Below are positions 33,274-45,949 of a DNA stretch of 64,000 nt, one piece after another. A program made the translations under genes and the position numbers. The notes beneath the pieces are model-generated. The model saw only the letters and a program-made list of their open reading frames with translations, was not told the origin of the DNA and made no database searches. The stretch spans positions 496,001-560,000 of the forward strand of contig LNKV01000028.1 of assembly GCA_001465935.1 (NCBI GenBank), read 5' to 3'. The stretch comes from Clarireedia homoeocarpa (lineage: Eukaryota > Ascomycota > Leotiomycetes > Helotiales > Rutstroemiaceae). Within the stretch, counting starts at the first letter, position 1. Each line of letters starts with the position of its first letter.

Positions 33274-35560
33274 TTAATAATCGTGAAATACGCCAGCCAA
33301 ATCATCGAGCCTTCCTATTTGACCTAATAGATCTTCTTCCTTTCCCCGAATCTCATGCAATTGATTTAACTGCTCAGGCCGAAGGATATCTTCCCCTTGT
33401 TCTTGTACATCAGTGCGCTCTGCTAAGGCTACAATGTTTGCCTTGCGCCGCTTTTCAATGTCAAGTCTTTGCAGACATCTTGACATGGTTTTGTAGATCC
33501 GGTCTAATAGAATGGCGCTAACTCGATCTTGATCGAAAAACCACAGAAACACGGTGCGTGATATCGTCCGACCAGCGTCCCTAGGGACTTCCTGAATATC
33601 GACGAAGCCAGCCATTTGCATCTCAACAAGCTTTGTGCGCACATCCTTTTGCTTAATGAGACCAAGCACAGAGAGCTGTTTCTCTTCTAACTTCCCCATC
33701 TTTCGCATGATTCGTGCAAGGCGATGGCCAGTCTTCCCAAAATTCTCGTAGATAATTGCATCGAGCTCGAGTTCTTTCAAGCGCTCAATTACACGATCGT
33801 AGTCGACTGTCCACTCACCCAATCCTCGATTCCCACATTTGCGCAAGAGATGACAATCGTCAGCAGCCAGTAACTGAAGGTGGTTGATGACGTGCATCAT
33901 CCTGTTCTCGCGAGACTCGGTAGGAGCCGGCTTAGATATTTGATCTTGAAAAGTTACGGCACGTTTCTTCGCACTCTTAGCAGAAGATTCTGCAAAGGGA
34001 TCGTCGGAATCTTCATCAATTTCCATCGCATGCCCGTTTCCATTTACAGCCGGCTTCGCATCCTCTTCTGATTCCTCGTCTGAACTAGCTTCCCCTTCAA
34101 CCTCTGCCTCATCCTCTGCTTTCCTCTTTCGCCCATTCTGCACTCTATCCACTTTTGATGTATCAATTCGCTGGCCAGAAGCTTTACCTATTCCAGTTGA
34201 TACGTTGATTGATGGATTCAGAGCGTCAGCTAGCTCCTGTGTAGTGACTGACGGCCCATCAGGTAGGTCCGTAGTGTCATCTATTCTATGGTCTAGCTTG
34301 CATCGAGGAGTTTGGTTCTCCAGCAATCGGAGAAGTTCGGCGTAGATATAGGATGTAGTTTCGCCAACTCGCGAGTTAACAAGCTCGACTAGTCGACGAT
34401 TTCGTAGTACAACTGCACATTTCTCGAAGTTGATTCGCAAGATCAAATTAGGCTTTAGCAAGTTAGCACGCGATCATGTCTGATTTAATAGGCTCGAATA
34501 ACCTACATCAAGTTTCGAACCCTCGTCCGCGCCATTGGTAGCGACACCATTCTGGGAAAGCCTTCTTCGTTTAGGAGCGGATCCGTTGAGGTGAACGTTC
34601 TTTGATGGCGGGTTGTAGCCCAAGGGCCGCCAATTCGGGACCTGGACTCTAAGTTCCTGGAGACGGTCGCGGATTTTCGATTTCAATTCATCCTTCTGCT
34701 TCGTACCCCTCGTGGCACCCCCATAAAGATCGCGGAGGAGTTCTCTCTCAATGGCATTGTAGGTATCGGTAGGGCTCTTGAACATGTTCCGGCTAACGGG
34801 TTGGATCAATTCATCTTCTAGAAGCTGAATTAACATGGCATTCAATTGACCTGCTGAATGCGCATGTGTTGTATTTCCATTCGCATTGCTATTCGGGGCT
34901 CCATTCCCATTCGCATGTGGTTTGTGATCTAACTCTACATTCTCGATTATATCAGATACTTTGGCGTGCCCAAGGAGTAGCAATTGTTCCATGAGAACCG
35001 TAGCCGTTGCTCCATATCTATCCTCCGCTATCTCTAGGATCTTTCCTGATTTAACCAAGTTGTATGCAGCATCTGCATTGGCTTCGTACTGAGTATCCGC
35101 CTCTTCTTCGTCGGAGTCATGATAGACAAGGTTTTGTTGGATGAGGACCGCCAAACCCATCTTCAACTGTCGGGCCGTGAGGTGGGTATGTCGCATAAGC
35201 GCTCGCATGGGTAGCCTTCCGCGACGAAGTAGAATGGTAAAGATGCGCTGATTTGCATCATGTCAGCTTGGACCAAAACAATGTTTCTCACCCAGCCTTT
35301 CAGCATCGTCGAGATTCCAGGAACAGCGGAGTCATATCATGACATAAATAAGCTAAGGGCATAATACATACGGAAGATAATTCGCCATAGATGTCATCGA
35401 CGAGCAGAGAGCAAAGCTCGACTGCGTGTTTTGACTATGAATTGAGTTAGCTTCAACAAATGAGGAATCCGACGGCAGGCAGGTCGATAGGAAAAAGAAA
35501 AAAATTAATTGTAGGCGACAATCATGGAGTTCTTCGGCGCATTGGACTTACCCTAGACAT
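33274..35560 (-). CDS. rpc82: RNA polymerase III subunit Rpc82 (C82/RPC3), 663 aa
   Basis: Exons on the minus strand are 35560-35552 (only ATGTCTAGG), 35434-35372, 35247-34507 and 34452-33274. Exon 2 reads SKHAVELCSLLVDDIYGELS and exon 3 begins RIFTILLRRGRLPMRALMRH, the first winged-helix domain of the family. Further winged helices carry QLLLLGHAKVSDIIENVE and LRINFEKCAVVLRNRRLVEL. An acidic, disordered insert occupies about residues 370-470 (AEDEAEVEGEASSDEE). The C-terminal winged helix includes LGLIKQKDVRTKLVEMQMAG and the coiled end RTVFLWFFDQDRV. C82 is part of the C82/C34/C31 heterotrimer that opens promoters for Pol III. It is divergent from qcr2 by 334 bp. Confidence 0.93.
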
Positions 35561-35894
35561 GCTGTATTGTTGCTACTAGAGATTATCCCAAGATCCCTAG
35601 AGCTGTCACAATTACTACCGATGCTTCATTGACAATTTGAGGTCAAAATCAGAATTGCAGATTTATGAATTATCCAGAAACCAATTACATAGAAAATTTA
35701 GGTGGGGGACCAAATGGTCGAAGGTATAAAAAGCTCCCCGCCTAGTCATTCTGAGCATGATTTAATCCTGATACAGTTTAGCGGCATTTCTTCCGAGTTA
35801 TTCCAGCAAAAAGAACGGCAGGCTTGATATCAGATCTATACGTCTTTACCTTCCAAGAATCCGGCTCCCCTCCCCTCAACCGATTATCCTAACA
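35561..35894. promoter_or_regulatory. Divergent promoter between rpc82 and qcr2, with TATA-like box
   Basis: A TATAAAAA sequence lies at 35725-35732, 163 bp upstream of the qcr2 ATG, at a plausible position for the plus-strand gene. I see no other recognisable element. Confidence 0.4.
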
Positions 35895-37456
35895 ATGATC
35901 TCCCGGTCGGCGATTGGAAGATCTGCACAGCTCGCTGCCCGCCGGCAATGCTGTGTTCAGCCCGCTAATCGTCGTGGCCTAGCTGCCGTCTCCTCCGGAA
36001 CAACTTCATTCTCATACGAGTCGTCGGATGCTGCAGGTGTTAAGGTCGCAACTAGAGATGTCGCTGGACCAACCACAAAGTTGGCTGTTATTGCTAAGGC
36101 CGGAACCAGGTATCAGACTGCTCCAGGTTTGACTTCGGGGTTAGAACGTTTTGCATTCAGAGTAGGTCCACAATCTGCAGAGGATCGCAGCCGTGTGTGA
36201 TGCATGTTCGGCCATAGCTGATCTTCGTGCTGCTAGAATACCGTCAAGCGTTCTGCCCTTCGTATCTGCCGAGAATCTGAGCTTTTGGGAGCTCAATTGA
36301 ATGCCTACCATACCCGTGAGGCGCTTGTTGTCGAGGCTAAATTTCTCCGAGAAGATCTGCCATATTTCACTGAGCTACTTGGTGAAGTCGTTTCTTCCAC
36401 AAGATATACTTGTGAGTAGTTGAATATAATTTCTAAGGACACATCAACTAATATATCTGCGCCAGCTCACGAGTACTACGAGGAAGTCGCAGCGCTTATC
36501 AAGATGGCTCAGAAGAAACTCCTTGGAAACGTCTCCGAGTTGGCGATCAACTCCGCACACGGCGTTGCATTCCACAGAGGTCTTGGCACGCCGTTGTTCC
36601 CCTCTTCCTCGACACCTTTGACCAAATACTTAAACGCTGATTCTATTGCTGAGTATGCACAAAAGGCATACACTAAGTCGAACATGGCTGTCGTTGCAAA
36701 TGGTGCTAGTCAAGCAGATCTGACAAAGTGGGTTGGCGAATTCTTCACTGATGCATATACTGGCGAAGGATTCTCTGGAGCCGGTGCAACAAAGTACTAT
36801 GGTGGTGAAGAACGTATCGCACATGACTCTGGCAACTCATTTGTCCTTGCTTTCCCAGGATCCAGCTCCTTCACAGCTGGTGATTCATACAAGCCAGAAG
36901 TCGCAGTGCTAGCGGCTCTTCTCGGAGGCAAATCAAACATCAAGTGGTCTGCTGGATTCTCGCTCCTTTCAAAGGCAGCATCATCGTTCCCTGGTGCTAA
37001 AGCTACAGCAACCCACCATGCCTATTCTGATGCTGGTCTCTTGACCATTGAGTTCAATGGTTCCGCCAGCGCCATCAAATCAGCTACTCATGAAGCTGTC
37101 AAGGCTCTACGAGCTATTGCCGACGGTTCTATCAGCCAAGAGGATTTCAAGAAAGCTGTTGCTAATGCGAAGTATAATGCGCTAGAGGAAGGCCAAAATA
37201 TCGAAGCAGGACTCGTCTCAACTGGTGCTGGTCTTGCTCATGGCGGTTCAGCATTCCAAATCGACGAAATCGGTAAGGCCGTTGAGTCAGTAAGCATCGA
37301 AAAACTTAAAGCAGTATGTATATCCGGCTCTCATCAATTTCAGATACTGACAAGAATTAGGCTGCAAAAGCAATGCTGGAGGGCAAGGCGACAGTCTCGG
37401 CAGTCGGTGATCTCTATGTTCTTCCTTATGCAGAGGAACTTGGTCTTTCAGTGTAG
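35895..37456 (+). CDS. qcr2: Ubiquinol-cytochrome c reductase core protein 2 (Qcr2), 461 aa
   Basis: Exons are 35895-36161, 36237-36411, 36466-37313 and 37361-37456. Introns have donors GTAGGT, GTGAGT and GTATGT and acceptors CTAG, CCAG and TTAG. The N-terminus (MISRSAIGRSAQLAARRQ) is an Arg-rich mitochondrial presequence. The M16-peptidase-like fold is recognised by RFAFRNTVKRSALRICRESE, LREDLPYFTELLGEVV, AHGVAFHRGLGTPLFPSSST and the C-terminal ATVSAVGDLYVLPYAEELGL. It lacks the intact zinc HxxEH site, as expected for a structural core 2 subunit of complex III. It lies 305 bp upstream of, and in tandem with, ATP synthase epsilon, so two respiratory-chain genes are adjacent. Confidence 0.96.
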
Positions 37457-37760
37457 AGCTAGATTTAGGATGGGGAACTGGTGTATTATCAAAAAGCTCT
37501 TAAACTGTATTGTAGACGTGATTCTTGCTGTGAATATACGCTCGATTGTATTTTGATTAATTGTGAGTCAAACCTGAGCCGAATAGTATCTGGACACACA
37601 CAAGGGATAGCATCAATTTCATATTATCATGTGATTATAGATCACGTGCTATCGGGATCTTCGCCATTTCCTTCCGCGCACCACCGAAAGGTCGACATTA
37701 GACGGTGCACCTCTACGAATCTATTTACCACCCACCACCTCACAAATCACATCATATACA
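37457..37760. promoter_or_regulatory. qcr2-atp15 intergenic region with CACGTG E-box
   Basis: A perfect CACGTG (Cbf1/bHLH-type site) lies at 37643-37648, 113 bp upstream of the ATP synthase epsilon ATG. Cbf1 is linked to respiratory gene promoters in some yeasts; relevance here is inferred. Confidence 0.35.
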
Positions 37761-38166
37761 ATGGCGTTCGCGTGGAAAGCATCAGGTCTTACGTACGTTC
37801 ATACTCATGAATCTCCCTTTTTGAGTGACGCAATTGAGTTCAAATCATCTTGCGCAGAAGAGAACATCTACTAACAAGTTTTTCACACAATAGCTACAAT
37901 AAATACTTGTCCGTTGCGGCACGAGTCGTTCGCCGAAGCTTGAAAGATGACAAGAGATTGGCCGCTGAGCGAAGAGGAGAGATGGAGTTGAGGTTTGCTA
38001 AATGGAGCGTGAGTGGATCTGGCGGCTTGACTATGGCTTCGCGGAAGACTTAGAAGAACTTGACTGATGGTAGCTTTTGATACAGAACGGCAAGCAAGGC
38101 GACGTCAAGAGTGTTGCGGATGCAAATGCTGCTTCGATGGCGGAGAGCGCTTCCTCTTCATCTTAG
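37761..38166 (+). CDS. atp15: ATP synthase F1 subunit epsilon, mitochondrial (75 aa)
   Basis: Three small exons: 37761-37792, 37894-38008 and 38086-38166. The protein reads MAFAWKASGLT, then YNKYLSVAARVVRRSLKDDK and ends with a Ser-rich tail. The start W-K/R-AG-ltYnkYlsvaArvvR.slK pattern and the length of under 80 residues are diagnostic of the mitochondrial epsilon subunit (Atp15), part of the F1 central stalk. There is no separate presequence, as in yeast. The tiny exons make it hard to detect as an ORF. Confidence 0.93.
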
Positions 38167-38840
38167 ATGTCCAGGGACGATACGGGAGGGCAATGACGAA
38201 TGATGGGTAGAATTCAGAAATGGTTGATTTGCTTGGGCAGGCTTGTATATTTGTATCATTGAGAGTCTTTGAGCCAAGGCATTTTAAAATGCCGTCAAAT
38301 CTCCTTTCAATCAGTCTCCAACGACTGTCACTCTTGAGATCTACGTCTGATGTGCCTGGCCTACCGCAGCCTGGAAAAGTATAACGTTGTCGGATTTGCT
38401 GGATCCTCTCGCAAATTTATGTCTGTCAAATTGACGTGAAGATGCTGTTCCTCTTCCCCGCCATGTTTTCCGTTTGACCCATGATGTCTTCTAACAGATC
38501 CTTTATTCAGTGTATACATAGTTTTTCTCATCGTAGCCTGATATGTCCTGCCTTGCAAAATCCGTCATGGCGCACCGATACTGATTGAAAATGATTAATC
38601 ACACTCCGTTAACGGAGCACCAACTATTGTCTCGACATCAACCCGTAATTCGGATTTTAGAATGTTTCAGCCGTTTTCCATTTCAAGGTGTATATCGGTG
38701 GGCTTGGAAGTCTAATAGATATTATTCGTTCAAGCGAGAATTTTCACTTCCTTACCACACCAAATCGTCAACATCAACTTTCTGCAATAGCCTGAATATT
38801 TCGCGTGGGACAAGTATTCCCAAGCTATTACTGTGCAACC
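38167..38840. other. Intergenic: atp15 3' flank and mak10 promoter
   Basis: Nothing coding is supported; short ORFs on both strands look like chance. Confidence 0.5.
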
Positions 38841-41445
38841 ATGCAGGGAAATGGTGTGGCTGCCATATCGCAGCGTATGTCTCAACTGCCTAACTTTCAC
38901 TATTTATCGCTGACGGCCGTTTGCAGAGGTCTCGGGCCTTGATATCAAAGAAGGTCCCAGCGACCCGGCAGCGATGTTGGCGGCATTTGATTCGGAGCCA
39001 CCACCCGCTCCAAAGTTGCACAGCAAGGGTGTCATAGCCACGGATATCACTGATGTTTTCACCAAAGCTGCTCAGCGTGTGTTACCCTCATGCTAGAAGC
39101 GTCTTTGGGAATGATCACGTGCTGATATTTCATGCATAGAACTCGATGTGGGAGAATTGGTCAAAGATCCCTTTTTCACGCTCTTCGAGGCTGTAGGCGC
39201 TCTTGAGGTAGGTATATAGGAGCTTTATATACAGCTTGGCTGATTCTGGGCAGATAATGGATCCTAAGATGGATAGTGGATTCCTGGCTCCTGGAGAGAC
39301 AATGGAAGACGACTACGACTATAGCCATGTGCTACTCCCAGAAGAAGTCATTGGTATCATTGATCAGTTACTATGCCATGAGGTATTTCTTATTCGAAGC
39401 CATTATCATGGAAATGGGTTGACAGTTTTATAGATGGCATGGCACATGGGGCATCCACTTTCTCAAACGATCTTCACTAGTTTACATATCGACCGCATCC
39501 TGAGTCCATCGCCAATGACTTTGGAAGAAACAATCTTTGACAGAAGCGAGAGTTGTTCATCCAAAGAGCCATTGACATCACAGGTTCTGAGAGCATACTG
39601 CTTAGGATTGATAAAGACCTGCTGGCATGTCAACAACAGGGTCAGGTCAGAACATTTTTATGAGGTAATATCAGCCTCTAGCTCTATATGTCAGAGCTAC
39701 AACTAACCTAAGATTTAGGAAGAAGATTTCGTGACCCACACCTACAATAGGAGTCTTCTTGAGAGTATCAACGACGACCAGATTCTGCATTTCTTTGAGG
39801 TAACCAAAGAGTTATTAACACAACCAGACGCTTTGCCTCAGGATCTCAAGGATGCATTAATTGATCGTCTAGACTTTCGAGAGGCTTTCTTACGGACAGT
39901 AGACGCAGCAGACGCGAGGCCCCCAAACTCAAAACTATTATGGCAAAAAATGCATTCCTTCTTGCCCAATTTGAGATTAACAAGCCAGCTTGGAAAGCCT
40001 ACTCCTGATGCCTTCAGTGTCAAGATACAGAGGAAATTAGCTAGCACAGTCCCACCACGTCCAATTGTCCATATTAGTCAAGATGCAGTATATAGCCACC
40101 TCGAGCGAATGTGTAAGGATGGAGAAACTGTGGTAGGAGTTCTTGATTACTCTGATAGTCATAGTCTCATGGTAAGCCTTTTTGCCCATCATTTTAAAGG
40201 AGTCAATACTGATATCTACAGACTTTCGTCTCGTTATTCCAGGCACGAAGTCCTCAGCCATCCGTATATATCCGTACTCTACTCCAGCATTATATTTTTG
40301 CAGACATGATAATCCTAGGCAAAATGTCTATCCGCGAAGTTCTCGATGGCGACTTCGCAAGTCTTACCTTACCGGCAGACAAGCTTTTAGACCGGAGCAA
40401 TGATGAAATTGAAGTTCCCCATGACCCACGTCACAACATGGCCAAAAGAATGGAGCTTTTCCGATCAAGAGCTGCAAATTCCTACCTTGATATCCTCCGT
40501 ACGATGTGCCAAAACCGTTGTCGCATACGACGTACGTTATGCCACAATATAGTTGATTGGGATAATCTTCAACTCGACGGTGAAGAAATAGACCAGGAAT
40601 TGAGGGAGTTCACAGGAGAAGAGCCAATTACGAATAGCAAAATTTCCGATGATCCCATCTATGCCTTCCCTCTTTCATCTTGGGCCTATTTCTACAAACT
40701 CCGTCAAATGGAATGGATTGTACAAATGGGGTTTGAACTCCAGATATACCAGCCTGACGAGCTATCGGGAATGTACTGGTATCTCAACTATATCTGCAAA
40801 ACACGCAGTCGACACCTCGAACGAATCCGCGGCTTCGTCATGCGTAGCTACTCTGTTTCCCGCACAAGTTCCAAGCGTAGCACGGAAAAGCAAAGGGAAT
40901 TCGCCAATTCCATTTCCTACATTAACTTCGCGATGCTCGAAGTTACTGCGACCTATGGATTCGCAGACGCATTATCGTCCTTATTCGAAGCCCTGCGTCG
41001 ACTGAGCTTGATTACTACTCCATCAAGACCATATAGTAACGCTATCATGCGCTACGAAGTCCGCATGAAACCATTCGCTACTATTGGGCTTCCTGAATTG
41101 ATCCCCTATGATGAATTCACCCGCCTCGTAACTCAACCGGACGAATCGATTCTGGATATACTGAACTTCGCAGCTGATGCAACAGCAGGTGCTAAGAAGG
41201 GTTTGGAGATCCTTAGTAAATTGAGCGCGAGTGAAGCTTATTGTCGCGGGTCTCATGAAAGTTGGGTAAAGGATATCAAGGATTGTCTGAAAGCATGTAT
41301 TTTCACGGGAATCACTATAGCGGCAGTGAAAAAGGCTGTAGCAGCAGGTGAGAAAGGAGATTTGAAGATCAAGGTTGAGTTGCCTGCGGCTGGGAAAGGA
41401 TATCATGACTGGTGGATTGTGCCAAAAGTCGTCCCTCTGCCATAA
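38841..41445 (+). CDS. mak10: NatC N-alpha-acetyltransferase auxiliary subunit Mak10/NAA35 (762 aa)
   Basis: Seven exons: 38841-38874, 38927-39076, 39140-39207, 39254-39382, 39434-39664, 39719-40171 and 40222-41445. All junctions are GT-AG and in phase. Exons 3-4 encode DVGELVKDPFFTLFEAVGAL then EIMDPKMDSGF, the most conserved block of the Mak10 family. Exon 5 contains HPLSQTIFTSLHID and LRAYCLGLIKTCWHVNN. The long last exon includes RRTLCHNIVDWDNLQLDGEE and the helical C-terminal region. With Mak3 (catalytic) and Mak31 it forms NatC, which acetylates N-termini such as Met-Leu/Ile/Phe on ribosomes. The first exon (start at MQGNGVAAIS) is the least certain part. Confidence 0.92.
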
Positions 41446-42898
41446 GGGGGTATTTCTGTAGGAGAAGGATTGGTTAGATCGTGTGTGTAAATATTCTAGA
41501 AAGCTCAAATATTCTACACCATTGAGTTTAGCTACAGAGACGGAGATTTGAAAGTAGATGATGTATCGACGACCATAAGTTGACGCATGATGGTGAGGGG
41601 CAAGCACAAATGGCTGATCTGTACATATAAAACAAGAATCTCAGTCACCCACTATAATAGAAACGCATTCCGTACACCAATTGAGAAAGCAGTCAACTCA
41701 CTCAAAGCAGCGATACTCGCCAAACCGGACGGCGAACCTCAAGCCCGACATACAACATACAATGTACAATAGACACATCAGACATCAAAACTACTTTTGT
41801 TGCATATCTGACGGAGGAAAAGTCCAAATGGCCGCATCGCAAACTCAAAAAACCTAGCAGCAAAAAGACGTCCAATCGCGAATAATTCAGATCGTGAAAA
41901 AAAAAAAGACACGCCGTCCCCCCGAATTCACCAATCACGTTCATCGTCAGCAAAACCGACGTGACGTCCCCTTTTCTAAAAACGGTTGCAAAGGAAAAAA
42001 CAAGGTTGGCAATTGTTGTTGCATATCTTTGTCGGAGGCCATCGCCGATAAAGACACGTACGCTTATTTCATACCTTTTAACTCGCTGGGTCAGCAGAAG
42101 AGAGGCAGAACCCATCGCCGATATAGACCCCGATGCTAATGCGAATATTGATGCCAAATGCTGATTCGGATGTCGATATGACGATCAGGGGACCGACCTG
42201 ACCCTGCAGATTGCAGGAAATGTAAAGAGAAGGATGACGGACACGGACCAGATGCCCGCAAATCACGAATAAGCGATACGGTCGTCATAGACGATAAGTG
42301 TCAACGCCCCAAAGTGGGCGGTTCTGAGGAATGGCGTCTTCCCTGGGGTTGCTTGCTGTGACATGTCTTTTTACCCTGTTCGTTTGTTCTTTTGGCATGT
42401 GCTCTCATCGGGGAGCCGGTCAGATGTTGCGCGCATCGCACGACCTTTTTCTCTAGATGTAACTCATAGGTAGTTACAGCTACAGATGAAGAGAACCTAC
42501 ATGCACGCACACTTGAGAGTGTAGGATGTTATTCCTTGTAAAGTGTGATATTTGTAGAAGAGGAGGGTATACGCAAAACTCATCCTACAGACAGACCGTT
42601 TAATATTCCTACTGGACCCAATCTGTACCTGTGTCGTCCTGAATCTAGACATAGTCATCTCTATGATATATCCATAATATGCAGTATGTATGCTCGTCCA
42701 AGAATTTTTCTCTTATCCCCAAACCCATAATGCATAAGAAGTTCGTAATCTCGTACTCATTCATTCATTGTGCCCCGCCCCCCCGAAAAAAGCAAATCCA
42801 AGCTAGTAGTAGTGGTCTACCATGCAACCCAAAGAGGATATCGCTCTTTTCTACGATATCCATATGTATATAATCTGCGACTTTGTGCATCGTCGGGA
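41446..42898. other. Intergenic region between convergent mak10 and hook genes
   Basis: It contains an A-run at about 41896-41906. Frames are interrupted throughout, and the small ORFs show no recognisable sequence. I see no RNA gene. Confidence 0.5.
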
Positions 42899-45800
42899 TC
42901 ATCGCCTTGGTCCCGAGTTTACAAGATGTCTTTGCTTGTTCAACCAACTCTTTGGCGCATCTTGTCTGCGCTGTAGCACAACGTGATTACTTTGTAGTCG
43001 ACTCGTGAGATCATACCACGCCGTAGCTATTAGGGCGTTTTCGCGTGTGAGGTTCTTCACCATATTATCATGCGCAGCCTTCACACATTTCTCAATCAGT
43101 CATTCTGCATACACACGATTCACACGTTCAAGTGAGAACTGAAGTGGATAAAATTGTTGATTGGGATAGAGGACAAACACGTATCTGTCGAATATGTGCG
43201 TGGAAGGAAGAAAGAGAGTAATAGATACGATACCTTTTGTGCTTCTGGGTCTTCGGCTAGAACAAGTCGTCGTTGGAGCTCTTGAATCGCGGCTTCCTTC
43301 TTCTCGAGTTGCTAGAGTTTATCGTCAGTCGTCTTCCATTTGTTCATATCAAGTGTTTTGAGTATTGTAAGCTCTAGGTGGTGGTGAAGGAAATGGTGAT
43401 TGATGCGCTTGTGCTACTGGCGAGAAACCAAGCACTGCGCGCTCTGATGCGAGCTCTGCGTCATGACTGGAATCTATTGCATCTTTGTCTTGTAGATGGG
43501 ATGTGTTTGATGACCTTGTTCGGGGGTAGAGTTTGGTCCAGAATGACTTTTTCTTTGATTGGGGTGTCTGAGGCGTAGGAATATCTGTTTCTCGACTTAC
43601 TTGTTTCAAGGAATCAAGTGCCGTATTGGGCTCTGGTTCTTCACCCTTGGCTTCCACATCTTCAGTGGAAGTGATTGGCTTTTGAAAGACTTCTTTCAGC
43701 TGTGTCGCAAGCCTGTCTTTTTCCTTGATTGCTTTGAAGAGGTGAGATTCTTGGTCAGCGAATTCCCTTTTCAGACTATCATGTTCGGTCTGAAGAAGTG
43801 TTAGGTCATGTTCATATGAAGAAGCAATTATCTGGTTCGCCGATTTGAGTTCTTCGAGTGCGACTATTTCATCAGCACCTACGGCAGCCACTATCATTTT
43901 GTCAGTTGATTTTTTGGATGTCGCACGGGCATAGCGGTAACTCACAATCTGCTCGTGCAGCTAATAAATCTCGTTCAAGACTTGACAGTTTCGCGATGAG
44001 GTCGGAGTTCTTCTGCTTCAATGTCGTAATTTCTTGATTCGCGGTTTCGAACAACGAGCGGCCGATAGATGCAGCATCCTCTCTGTGATAATCATTCGTA
44101 AGTAACCTGAATTGGCCAATTTTCAGTGATGTTTCGACTGCTGCAACTAACCCTTCGCCTGACAATTGACTGAGAACTGATGACAGCTGATCCTGAGTCT
44201 TGGCATGATCTTCTCGCATCCGCTGGATCTTCTCAATCGAATCTTGGTATGCCTTTTGCGCGTCTTGAAGTTGAGCGCGAAGCTCAGCATTTGTCTTACC
44301 ACCAGCCTTACTTTTTAGCACCTGGTTTTCTGCTCGTAGTCTTGATACAGTAAGCTCCAAGTTCGACTCCGAGACATCTCCACGACTTAATTCATCTTCC
44401 AGACTGAAGCCAGCACCAGCGGCCAATTTTGGTGAACCGTCCTCCGGTTGCTGTGTGTTAAGCTTCTCTTGAAGGTCTTCGATAAACTTTTCGTCGTGTC
44501 GTTGCCTGTCTTGCAGGATTTCCACTTGCTGTATTCGATTCATGAGTTCTTCCTCAATGGCTAGTTTACTAGCTCGGAGGTCCATCAAATTGTTTTCCTG
44601 CACTTGCATAGTCCTGCGGAATTCTTCATGTGTTGCTTGGTATATCTCATTCTGCTGGTAGACCCTGTCATAATCATTCTGGTTTTCTTGGAGAACGTCA
44701 AGCTGTTCTCTCAATCTTGCGTTGTCTTTTTCGATTGTGTTTAGCTGAGCTAATTTCTTTTGGTAGTGGTCCACCATATTCGCCTTCTTTGCTAGAGCTT
44801 CATTTTCAGCTCGGAGTATACTTATAGTGTCCTGGCTTTCTTGGCTCTGGGAATTTTTCAGCGATACCAATTCTTTATTCTGTCTCTCCTTTGTGACTCG
44901 AGCATCGTACAGCTGCTGCTCCTGACTTTGTATTAATTCGTTAGCCTCTTCAAGCCTTCGTTCGAGGTCTTGCAAGTAGCCTGATTTGCCCTCCTGGTTA
45001 ACAGCAGCTTGAAGTAGTTCGGTTTGCCGTTGTTGTTCTTCAAAACGCTCTTGTAAATCATCGCGACTAGCGGATAGATGTTCTAACCGCGAAATGAGGT
45101 CTGCGTTGCGCTTTTTCACAGCAGCATGTTGTTCGGATAATTCGCCATACTTCGTTTCCCATGCTAGATCATCCTTCGGCTCTGCGGGGTCAGTTGCTGA
45201 GCCTTGTACATTGCTTTGCATATCATCATCAATCTAGGTCTACCTTAGCAATTATACCATATGGGCTGAGTGGCAGTCGAGCCTACTGTTTTGATGAGGT
45301 TTGCGATCTCTTCCTGTGCGCTGGAGTCCATTTGCTTGGTGATGCGCTCGACAAATCTGATAGTGTTAGGGCCCTTTATAACGACGGATAGGAAAATTGT
45401 AAGGAGCTGAATTATGATGTTAGTCATGCCGGCTGCAGTTGCGAGCGTTATTTGGGCGTTCAGTACCTTCGCCGTCTCAATGGCGTCTGCGTATTGTGCT
45501 AAAGCATTAAAATCGATTGGGTCGTCAGCCACCAGGGCATTCAGGGAATTATCGCCATGCTCGTGGATATATCTGACGAGAGCCTTGTATACCGCTTCCA
45601 GCCTTTGTTTTGACACGACCCATTTTGTAGAACTCGTCTTCGTGGGGAGGTTTTTAACGGCATAGTCAGGGTCGATGTCCTCTACGATCGATACGGTGTA
45701 AGAATTCGCACACATCGAACCAAGCGTAACATTCCAGGAGACCTTGCATACCTAGCATATGAGATAGCGTAATGCCATCTGCCAAATCCGATATAGATGC

Positions 45801-45949
45801 AACTTTTTGGGGTGATGGAAATGTGTTGACCTGGAGGGGTAGGGCATTAGCAGCGGAAGAAAAGCAAGTAGCAAAACGCAGAAATTCCTTACCCAGGACA
45901 ATAGAGCTGCCGTCTGGCTTTCGCTGGGACGCTCCAATGTAGTGGGCAT
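42899..45949 (-). CDS. hookA: Hook-family dynein/endosome adaptor (about 790-850 aa)
   Basis: Exons on the minus strand: 45949-45893, 45830-45752, 45681-45287, 45233-43946, 43890 to 43601 or 43418, 43311-43234 and 43090-42899. Exon 1 encodes MPTTLERPSESQTAALLSW and exon 2 VNTFPSPQKVASISDLADGI, ending HML. Exon 3 begins with the DIDPDYAV motif: together these form the Hook N-terminal calponin-like domain that binds dynein light intermediate chain. Exon 4 is a long coiled coil (dynein/dynactin binding). The last exon encodes LTRENALIATAWYDLTSRLQ and APKSWLNKQR, the conserved C-terminal cargo end that links to FHIP/FTS on early endosomes. Exon 5's end is ambiguous and the acceptor of exon 7 could be shifted by a few codons. 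The identity itself is secure. Confidence 0.9.
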
